Assembly: GCA_040255525.1 (NCBI GenBank)
Contig: JBDZVD010000015.1
Span: forward strand, 24,205 to 88,204
DNA: 64,000 nt
Source: Rugosimonospora sp040255525
Lineage (GTDB): Bacteria; Actinomycetota; Actinomycetes; Mycobacteriales; Micromonosporaceae
Reading direction: 5' to 3'
Shown here: positions 57,968 through 64,000 of the stretch, one piece after another
Position numbering within the stretch: the stretch's first letter is position 1
Layout: each line of letters starts with the position of its first letter
The notes under the pieces: model-generated
What the model was told of the DNA's origin: nothing
Seen by the model: only the letters and a program-made list of their open reading frames with translations
Database searches by the model: none
Position numbers and translations under genes: made by a program

Positions 57968-58010
57968 TAAAACGGTTTACTGTATAGTCGGCTTTCAACC
58001 GCACTGTCAA
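57968..58010 (-). promoter_or_regulatory. Promoter and LacI-type operator of the leftward catabolic operon
   Basis: Minus strand: TTGACA (58005-58010), 18-base spacer, TATACA (57981-57986), then CAGTAAACCGTTTTA (57968-57982), partly inside the -10. The operator is built on AAAC-C-GTTT. The matching site is at 60219-60233 (CAGTAAATCGTTTGA). The adjacent LacI protein is the likely repressor. Confidence 0.7.
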
Positions 58011-58106
58011 CAGCACCACAGGCGACCGACGGTGCGTTTCTGGTTAGGGAACCCAGTTGCTGGTGGTGCGCCCGGGACACCGGACCGTAGCGGGAAGGAA
58101 GCCCGA

Positions 58107-59147
58107 ATGGCCACGATCAAGGATGTGGCGCAGCTTGCCGGTGTCACCCCGGCCGTCGTGTCCCGACTGCTCAGCGGCGACTCGAGGCTGCGGGTACGGC
58201 CCGAGACCCGGGCGCGGGTCGCGGCTGCGGTCGCCGAACTGGGCTACACGCCGAACCGGGCGGCCCGCGCTCTACGGCGGTCGCGGACCGGCGCTCTCGG
58301 CATGGCGTTGCGGCATCTGACCAGCCCGGTGTACGGCGAGATCTTCCGCGGGGCGGAAGAGGAGGCGAGCCGCGCCGACCATGTGCTCGTTGTCGCCGAA
58401 CTCGACGCCCTCGCGGCCGACGACAGGGCGTTCCGGCGGTTCACGAGTGGAGGCGTGATCGACGGCGTGGTCATTCAGCGTGACGGCCTCGCCACCGACG
58501 AGGCCCTCACCGAGAACCTGTTGCTGGCCGACCTGCCCTTCGTCGTCGTCAACGAGCGGGTGCCGCCGCCGCTGTCCGGCGTGGCACTCGACGACACGCG
58601 CGCCGCGCGGATCGCGACCGCCCACCTCATCGCCCTCGGCCACATCGACATCGCGCACCTCGAGATCGGCGGCCCTACGACGCGTTCGGCCGACCGCCGT
58701 GCCGGATGGGAGCAGGCGATGCGGCACGCCGACCTCGATCCGCGGGCCGATTTCGCCGTCGAGGGCGGTGCGAGTCCGGAGACCGGCTACCGGGCGATGA
58801 CCGAGCTGCTGGCGAGCGCTCGCCCGCCGTCGGGCATCGTAGCCGGCACCCTCCAGTCTGCGATCGGCGCTCTGACCTCGATCCGCCACGCGGGCCTGCG
58901 CGTTCCGGACGACATCTCCATCGTCGCCCACCACGACGCCTGGTTCGCCGAGCATGTCACGCCGCCCCTGACCGTCGTCCGCCTGCCACTACGCGAGCTC
59001 GGCCGCCGCGCCGTCCGGCTGCTGCTCGATCGCATCGAGGGGCAGCCGGCCCGCCAGGAGGTGGTGACGAGTCTGACCCCTGAGCTCGTCCACCGCGGCT
59101 CGACGGCCCTTCCTTCGAACCGTCTTAGAGTTGGAGGCGGCACGTGA
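58107..59147 (+). CDS. LacI-family transcriptional regulator
   Basis: 346 residues. HTH MATIKDVAQLAGVTPAVVSRLLSGDSRLRVRPETRARVAAAVAELGYTPNRAARALRR, hinge, then a periplasmic-binding-protein-like sensor domain (GALGMALRHLTSPVYGEIFRGAEEEA...). ATG 58107 follows GGAAGGAA. Divergent from the catabolic operon and followed with a four-base overlap by a DUF4432 gene. Predicted to hold the two operators until its sugar-like inducer binds. Confidence 0.93.
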   Translation: MATIKDVAQLAGVTPAVVSRLLSGDSRLRVRPETRARVAAAVAELGYTPNRAARALRRSRTGALGMALRHLTSPVYGEIFRGAEEEASRADHVLVVAELDALAADDRAFRRFTSGGVIDGVVIQRDGLATDEALTENLLLADLPFVVVNERVPPPLSGVALDDTRAARIATAHLIALGHIDIAHLEIGGPTTRSADRRAGWEQAMRHADLDPRADFAVEGGASPETGYRAMTELLASARPPSGIVAGTLQSAIGALTSIRHAGLRVPDDISIVAHHDAWFAEHVTPPLTVVRLPLRELGRRAVRLLLDRIEGQPARQEVVTSLTPELVHRGSTALPSNRLRVGGGT

Positions 59148-60168
59148 ACCTGTACGGAACGCCGTGCACCCGCGCGGATCTGACGTCCTTGCTGGGACGG
59201 ATGGACCATTCCGCTTCTGTCACCGCGGTGATCGAGGACGAGGGCACAGCCCGGGGCGCACGGCGCATCCTCGTGCGCTCCGGCGACCTGGCCTTCGACC
59301 TGCACCCGGACCGGGCGATGGACATCGGTGCGTTCAGCTTCCAGGGCGTACCGCTGGCCTGGATCTCGCCCAGCGGCTTCGCCGCCCCGGGCTGCGTGAC
59401 GAATCCATCATGGGGTGGCTGCGCTCGTTCGGTGGTGGCCTGGTGGCGACGTGCGGCCTGGACGCGTTCGGATCGCCCAGCCGGGACGCGGCCGAGGATT
59501 TCCCGCTGCACGGGCGTGTCGGACTGACCCCGGCTGAGCAGGTAGGTCACGATGCGCGGTGGACCGGGCCCGACACGTTCGAGATCGTGGTGACGGGCAA
59601 GGTCCGCCAGGCGCGGATGTTCGGGGAGAACCTGCTGCTGTGCCGGACGGTGCGGACGACGCTGGGCTCCTCCCGGGTCACCGTCACCGACGTGGTGAGC
59701 AACGAGGGGTCGCACGACCAGCCACACATGCTGCTCTACCACATCAACCTGGGCTGGCCGCTGCTCGACGCCGATGCCGAGCTCGACCTTCCGAGCCGGC
59801 GTTTCGTGCCCCGCGACGAGACGGCGGCAGCTGGCGCGGACTCCTGGAACCGGTTCGACGCACCGCGCGCGGGCTTCGCCGAGCAGGTGTTCACACACGA
59901 ACTAGACAGCGGCGCCGAAACGGTGGAGGCGAAGCTGACGAACCGCAAGCTCGGCTTGTCACTGGCGGTGCGGTTCCGGCCGGCGGAGCTGCCGGCGCTG
60001 TTCCAGTGGAAGATGCTCGGCGCCGGGACCTACGTGCTCGGACTGGAGCCGGCGAACTGCTCGGTCATCGAGGGCCGGGCCACCGCGCGTGAGCGGGACC
60101 AGCTGCCCGTCCTGGTGCCCGGCGAAGCCCGCAGCTACACCCTGGAGTTCGAAGTCCGAGAGGTCTGA
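59144..60168 (+). pseudogene. DUF4432/aldose-1-epimerase-like protein with a one-base frameshift
   Basis: Residues from 59144 read to FQGVPLAWISPSGFAAPG, then the frame must shift by one base near 59388-59391 (a CCCCGGG run) to continue as LRDESIMGWLRSFGGGLVATCGLDAFGSP and on to the stop at 60168. Together about 341 residues of a galactose-mutarotase-fold DUF4432 protein. A single missing G explains it, so this may be a recent mutation or sequence error. GTG 59144 overlaps the LacI stop. Likely processes the sugar that induces LacI. Confidence 0.75.
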
Positions 60169-60187
60169 GGTTTCCCGCCGCACCCTC

Positions 60188-60233
60188 TTGACAAGCGCCG
60201 ACCGGCCGCGCCATTATCCAGTAAATCGTTTGA
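60188..60233 (+). promoter_or_regulatory. Second LacI-type promoter/operator
   Basis: TTGACA (60188-60193), 18-base spacer, CATTAT (60212-60217), then CAGTAAATCGTTTGA (60219-60233) over the expected transcript start. The operator shares CAGTAAA and CGTTT with the site at 57968-57982. It points right, into a gene that has been lost. Confidence 0.65.
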
Positions 60234-60274
60234 CCGGTCGGCCGCGCAGAGCGTGACGTCGGCCCTGGAGGATC

Positions 60275-60474
60275 ATGCGAAGAGATCTCGGCTCATGGCA
60301 CTCGCCGCCACTGCGGTAGCCGCTTGCTGGGGAAGCAGCAGTACTGCTGAGGCGGGAATCTGGGACCGCGTTGTTCGACGCCGCGTTCTGGCAACCCGGT
60401 CGTCGGGCCGCCGGCGCTGCGATGGCAGAGCGTCATCGATAGAGGCTGGTAGTCGGGTTGTCTCGGTCCCGTAG
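60275..60474 (+). pseudogene. Stump of a solute-binding lipoprotein gene
   Basis: After GGAGG, ATG 60275 reads MRRDLGSW; one base later the neighbouring frame gives LMALAATAVAACWGSSSTAEAG, a lipoprotein signal with lipobox VAAC followed by the usual Gly/Ser-rich linker of sugar ABC binding proteins. Downstream (to 60474) nothing matches a binding protein. It is the 5' end of a deleted transporter operon that was under the LacI-type promoter. The rest of the gap to 60673 holds no gene. Confidence 0.5.
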
Positions 60475-60673
60475 GTCGATGAGGGTGACCTGCCCAGGCC
60501 CGGCGACATCATTGCGTGCGGGCGTGGCCGCTCGACCCGGCGCGATCCTCGACCGGTCTGGGCCACCGGGGCATGACGTCGTGCGGATCACTTTGTGTTG
60601 CCTGGCGGTCCGGCGGGGCGGCGCAGCAGGCACGCGGCCACGACGATGATCCAGAAGAACCCGGTAAGAAGGG

Positions 60674-61276
60674 TCACCGCGGCACCGGGAACACGAGATG
60701 GGTGACCCGGTCGCCTTGGACGCAGACCGACGGGTTGCCGAGTAGGACGTCGTCGGAGGAGAGTTCGCCGAAGAAGGGCCGGTTTCCCGCGCCCATCACC
60801 ACCGGCACCAGGTCGATGGCCACCTCGTCCAGCAGCCCCAGCTCCAGGCACTGCCGGGCGATGGTTCCCCCGGTGACGGCGACGACCTTGTCGCCGGCGA
60901 GTTCCTGGGCCCGTGCGATCGCGGCCTCCACCCCGTCGGTGACGAAGGAGAACGGCGCGTCGGGGTGGGCGTCGACCCAGTCCTTCGGGATTCGGTGCGT
61001 CACCACGACAACAGGGACGTCCAGGGTGTGCCGGCCCTGCCAGCCGTCCGTCACGTCGAATAGCGTCCGGCCGCAGACGAGCGCGCCCAGCGAGGACACC
61101 CACCGCCGCATGTGCTCCGAACTCTGCGGGGTGAGGTGGAGGGTGAAGTCTCCAGCCGGGGTCGGCATCGCGACCTCGCCGTTCTGCAGCCAGTCGAAGA
61201 GCCGGCCGATGGTGTTGTCCTGCTTGGCGATGTACCCGTCCAGAGACATGTTCGCCTGCGCCTGCACTGTGCCCAT
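60674..61276 (-). CDS. Dihydrofolate reductase-fold protein (RibD C-terminal type), copy 1
   Basis: 200 residues. VQAQANMSLDGYIAKQDNTIGRLFDWL, LVCGRTLFD, VVVTHRIPK, VTGGTIARQCLELGLLDEVAIDLVPVVMGAGNRPFFG. This is the NADPH-binding DHFR/RibD-C fold widespread in actinobacteria; substrate unknown. Last of three such genes in one leftward run behind an ArsR-type gene; 13 bases from its neighbour. Confidence 0.9.
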   Translation of the reverse strand: MGTVQAQANMSLDGYIAKQDNTIGRLFDWLQNGEVAMPTPAGDFTLHLTPQSSEHMRRWVSSLGALVCGRTLFDVTDGWQGRHTLDVPVVVVTHRIPKDWVDAHPDAPFSFVTDGVEAAIARAQELAGDKVVAVTGGTIARQCLELGLLDEVAIDLVPVVMGAGNRPFFGELSSDDVLLGNPSVCVQGDRVTHLVFPVPR

Positions 61277-61289
61277 GGGGTGTGCCTTC

Positions 61290-61844
61290 TCAGGAGTGCT
61301 GGGGTCGGTAGATGTGGACGACGACGCCGCTGGGGAACGGCGTGGTCTCGACGAGGTCGAGGCGCCGTGGTTGCGGCAGTTGGCCGAACAGGGCCTGTCC
61401 GCGGCCCAGGGCCAGTGGCTGGACCAGTAGGCGGTACTCGTCGATCAGGTCGGCCGCGGCGAGCGCGCCGGCCAGCCGGCCACCACCCCAGACGATCACG
61501 TCCGGGCCGGGCTCGGCCTTGACGGCGGCGATATCGGTCGTCAGCTCGCCCCGCGCGACCCGGGTTTCGGGCCAGCTGGCCTCGGCGTCGCTGAGCGTCT
61601 TGGAGAACACGACCTTGGGGATGTCGTTCATCGGTGACGCGTACGGGTCGTCGGACTGCGGCCAGTAAGACGCCATTTCCTGGTACGTGATGCGACCCAT
61701 GAGGTGGGCACCGGCCCGACTGATGCGGTCGAGCTTCCACTGCTTGAGTTCAGCGCCTTCGGGGACCGCGACCCCCGGGTGCTCACGGTCGCTGCCGACG
61801 AACCCGTCCAGCGACATCGACATGTACAGAATGACGTCTCGCAT
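61290..61844 (-). CDS. Dihydrofolate reductase-fold protein, copy 2
   Basis: 184 residues. DVILYMSMSLDGFVGSDREHPGVAVPEG, HLMGRITYQEM, VVFSKTL, DVIVWGGGRLAGALAAADLIDEYRLLVQPLALGRGQALFG. Same fold as copy 1 but clearly diverged. ATG 61844 follows GAGAGGC. Physiological role of this clan is mostly unknown. Confidence 0.9.
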   Translation of the reverse strand: MRDVILYMSMSLDGFVGSDREHPGVAVPEGAELKQWKLDRISRAGAHLMGRITYQEMASYWPQSDDPYASPMNDIPKVVFSKTLSDAEASWPETRVARGELTTDIAAVKAEPGPDVIVWGGGRLAGALAAADLIDEYRLLVQPLALGRGQALFGQLPQPRRLDLVETTPFPSGVVVHIYRPQHS

Positions 61845-61953
61845 GAATGCTGCCTCTCATTGCTCGGTTCGGTTGCGGTTGCATCCGGATCGAAGGCGGG
61901 ATGGCGTCCGCCGTTGGGGTTAGCAGACGACTCGGTGGATGCCGGTGTCGGCG

Positions 61954-63015
61954 TCAGTTGTCGGCTAGGACGCGGTAGGTGAGGTGCTGCGCGTACGCCG
62001 TCATCTCGGATTCGAGCAGTTCCAGCCGCACCTTGGCATCGCCGCGGAACAGCGCAGTACCGCCGCCGAGGATGAGGGGGGCCACATGGATGGTCAGCAC
62101 GTCGACGAGACCAGCTTGGAGGAACTCGTAACATGTGCTCCCGCCACCCATGATGACCACGTCCTTGTCGCCCGCGGCGGCCTTCGCCTGCCGGAGTGCG
62201 CTGGCCGGCCCGTCGGTCACGAAGCGGAAGCCGCCGGCGAGCCGGACCTTCTCGGGCGCCTCGTGGGTCAGCACGAACACCGGCGGTGCCGCCGACTGGT
62301 CCTGGCGTGCGCCGTACCCCATCTCGTCCGACCAGCCGTGCGGGCCGTCGACGATGTCAAACAACCGCCGGCCCATGACTACCGCGCCGGTCCGCTTGAA
62401 CGTCGTGGCCAGGATCTCCTGCTCCCGTGGTGTCTGGCTGAACACCCACGCGTGCAGTGCCTGACCGCCGACGCCGAGGCCGTGATCGAGGTCCACGCCG
62501 GGCGCGGTCACGTACCCGTCGAGCGACATCGTGATGTCCACGACCACCCGCCCCGGTCGCAGCAACTCGGCCAGCCGTTCCATCGAGTCGCGCACGCCGT
62601 TGTCCATGCCGGACGCGACCATCGCATCGCGTTCCTCGACCGAGCCGAACACGCTGCGCCTGGTCAGCCGGGTCCGACCGTCGATGTCCTCGAACCGCGC
62701 CGTTTCCAGGCTGACGCGTTCCGGCGTGCCCTCGTACTCGAAGGTCTGCACGATCAGCTTGTCCGGCACGATCGTGTGGAACACGCCGCGGAACCGGAAT
62801 TCGCCCTCTCTACCGCGGTGCACGTAGCGGTAGCCGCCGCCGGTCCGCGCGTCGTGCTCGATCACCTCCATCTGCATGCCGCGTGGGCCAAGCCAGCGCG
62901 CCACCAGCTCCGGGTCGGTGTGCGCCCGGAACACCAGCTCCGGCGCAGCGTCGAACTCGCGCACGACGTCGATGTAGGGGGTGCCCGGCTGGGCGGTGAT
63001 TGTCGTCGGGTTCAT
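61954..63015 (-). CDS. SRPBCC (AHSA1-like)-DHFR fusion protein
   Basis: 353 residues. Residues 1-~155 are an SRPBCC/AHSA1 domain (VREFDAAPELVFRAHTDPELVARWLGPRGMQMEVIEHDARTGGGYRYVHRGREGEFRFRGVFH...ERLAELL). Residues ~158-353 are a RibD-C/DHFR domain (VVVDITMSLDGYVTAPGVDLDHGLGVGG...VVMGRRLFDIVDG...VVIMGGGSTCYEFLQAGLVDVLTIHVAPLILGGGTALF). The two domains are usually separate neighbouring genes next to ArsR regulators. ATG 63015 overlaps the regulator stop (ATGA). Confidence 0.9.
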   Translation of the reverse strand: MNPTTITAQPGTPYIDVVREFDAAPELVFRAHTDPELVARWLGPRGMQMEVIEHDARTGGGYRYVHRGREGEFRFRGVFHTIVPDKLIVQTFEYEGTPERVSLETARFEDIDGRTRLTRRSVFGSVEERDAMVASGMDNGVRDSMERLAELLRPGRVVVDITMSLDGYVTAPGVDLDHGLGVGGQALHAWVFSQTPREQEILATTFKRTGAVVMGRRLFDIVDGPHGWSDEMGYGARQDQSAAPPVFVLTHEAPEKVRLAGGFRFVTDGPASALRQAKAAAGDKDVVIMGGGSTCYEFLQAGLVDVLTIHVAPLILGGGTALFRGDAKVRLELLESEMTAYAQHLTYRVLADN

Positions 63016-63359
63016 CTCTGCTGCTCCTTCAACGTGTCGAGGACGTCGTCGAGGCGCCGGTACTGCGACTCGACAGCCAGTCGGTAGGTGTCGATCCAGC
63101 TCGTCAGCGCCTCGAGCGCCGCCGGGTCCAGGCGACACGGCCGCCGCTGGCCGTCCCGGCTCCTGGTGATCAACCCGGCCGCCTCCAGCACCTGGATGTG
63201 CCGCGACACGGCCTGTTTGGTGATCGGGAACGGCTCGGCAAGCTCGTTGACCGTCGCCTCGCCCCGCGACAGTCGCGCGACCATGGCCCGCCGCACCGGG
63301 TCGCCCAACGCGGTGAACGCCCGGTCGAGCTGCCCGTCGTCCGTCTTGTCAATCGACAT
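63012..63359 (-). CDS. ArsR-family helix-turn-helix regulator
   Basis: 115 residues. FTALGDPVRRAMVARLSRGEATVNELAEPFPITKQAVSRHIQVLEAAGLITRSRDGQRRPCRLDPAALEAL is the ArsR/SmtB winged helix without metal-site cysteines, as in regulators of SRPBCC genes. ATG 63359 is chosen over the TTG at 63368, which falls inside the operator. First gene of the DHFR array; autoregulation is likely. Confidence 0.9.
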   Translation of the reverse strand: MSIDKTDDGQLDRAFTALGDPVRRAMVARLSRGEATVNELAEPFPITKQAVSRHIQVLEAAGLITRSRDGQRRPCRLDPAALEALTSWIDTYRLAVESQYRRLDDVLDTLKEQQR

Positions 63360-63384
63360 CTTTATCAACCTATCGCTTAATCAA
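63360..63384 (-). promoter_or_regulatory. Direct-repeat operator upstream of the ArsR gene
   Basis: On the minus strand TTGATTAAG (63376-63384) and TTGATAAAG (63360-63368) are direct repeats 16 bases apart, ending at the start codon. AT-rich islands like this are rare in the window and fit a regulator binding site. Confidence 0.5.
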
Positions 63385-63896
63385 GTACCTCGTTGAGAGT
63401 GGCATGTGAGGCTGATCCTGTCAAGGCAGGTCACGCGTGTCCGGACGCCGGACGTCGTCTTTCACGAGGCTGGCGTTAGGCCTCGTGGTCCCTGGCTGGG
63501 CATGGCGACCTTCGTCGACGTTGGGCGCCCGTGCCCTGATGCGCGAGGGGCAACCAGTCGGGTGGGTGAAGCAGCAGCGCAGGTCCAAAGATCAGTAGCG
63601 ACGGCTTCCCGCCACGGGCACGGTGCTGCACACGGACGGCGACAAATCAGCCGACGAGATGGCGGGGACGACGACAAGTTCACATGAATGGACGGGGCAC
63701 GTACCATCGCGACGTGGACCCCTGCTTCTTCATACAGGCTGTTGATCAAATCTAGTAACCTCTGGAAGGGTGAACATTCGCCGGTGCGGCGATACACCGC
63801 CCCACCGACAGCCCGAACAAGGATCGCGACGAAGGCAGTATGAAGCGCCCGTCGACATCCGGGCCCTCACCTGCTGATCGCCGGCGTTGGTGGGGG
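63385..63896. other. Gap with no recognisable gene
   Basis: About 510 bases. Several short open frames exist on both strands (for example 63462-63797 minus) but none shows family motifs or a ribosome site. I see nothing supported here. Confidence 0.5.
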
Positions 63897-64000
63897 TCAT
63901 CGCGCCACCGCCCGCACGCCCCGCGCCGCGGTGCCGCCCAGGCCCCGGGCGAGTCCGCGAGTCACCTGCTGCACCACGATGACCCGCACCACCGCACCCA
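63897..64000 (-). CDS. C-terminal end of an unidentified protein (partial)
   Basis: A minus-strand frame open at the window edge ends RVIVVQQVTRGLARGLGGTAARGVRAVAR then TGA at 63897-63899. About 34 codons. The amphipathic, Arg/Ala/Gly-rich tail is protein-like but cannot be assigned; it could also be chance in GC-rich DNA. Confidence 0.3.
   Translation of the reverse strand, partial: GAVVRVIVVQQVTRGLARGLGGTAARGVRAVAR

Noticed and set aside
63462..63797. 111-codon minus-strand frame near the window end
   Set aside because: No family motif, ribosome site or codon signal; left as a gap.

Overview
The window is high-GC actinobacterial DNA. Its start codons (many GTG), ATGA/GTGA gene overlaps, leaderless promoters, AfsR-type and PadR regulators and a SapA-like secreted protein suggest a filamentous actinomycete, possibly Micromonosporaceae. 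The family-level placement is a guess. No tRNA, rRNA, CRISPR array or replication origin was seen. Nearly every gene was read from motifs alone, without database searches.

Layout. 0-11.3 kb is a mixed accessory stretch: the end of a polysaccharide-polymerase-like protein, a glyoxalase-fold protein, a SapA-like exported protein, an NCS1 permease, an FAD monooxygenase facing a GntR-TetR fusion regulator, an ABC exporter with a histidine kinase/response regulator pair, an acetyltransferase, a DUF4265 protein and a TauE exporter. 11.5-18.5 kb is a compact candidate RiPP locus: a giant AfsR-type regulator faces an operon of ThiF/E1-like enzyme, a 28-residue peptide gene missed by length filters, a hairpin, an HExxH membrane peptidase and a DUF3105 membrane protein. 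18.6-22.4 kb holds an epimerase, a hydrolase with a divergent TetR, and an acetyltransferase. 22.7-27.4 kb is a four-gene overlapping operon (TIR protein, degenerate STAND-like NTPase with repeats, SPFH coiled-coil protein, membrane protein) that looks like a conflict or defence system; an XRE/TPR regulator lies upstream.

29.1-44.2 kb is an unusual biosynthetic cluster with two divergent arms. The left arm holds a fatty-acyl-AMP ligase, carrier protein, helical partner, nucleotidyltransferase and free-standing condensation domain. The right arm holds a three-gene ABC exporter, transglutaminase-like protein, frameshifted adenylate-forming enzyme, ketoreductase-type SDR, second carrier protein, domain-permuted PEP-utilising enzyme, degenerate histidine phosphatase and HAD phosphatase. 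I infer carrier-bound acyl activation, amide formation by non-modular enzymes, phosphoryl or nucleotidyl tailoring, and export.

44.8-51.2 kb has a PadR/HAAS pair, a headless AfsR (TPR part only), remnants of a secreted carbohydrate enzyme with its operators, an intact GH30-CBM2 glycanase with a strong terminator, and a decayed IS701-type transposase. 51.3-60.5 kb is a LacI-governed catabolic locus (acyl-CoA synthetase, signal-less binding-protein-like gene, SMP-30 lactonase, enoyl-CoA hydratase, CoA-transferase, SDR). Two matching promoter/operator sites flank it; one now leads only into the stump of a lipoprotein gene. 60.7-63.4 kb is an ArsR-controlled array of three dihydrofolate-reductase-fold genes, one fused to an SRPBCC domain. 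The last 0.5 kb is mostly empty.

Several genes carry frameshifts (38.2, 59.1, 50.3, 19.7, 60.3 kb), so this is a region of active gene decay or, for the single-base cases, possible sequence error.
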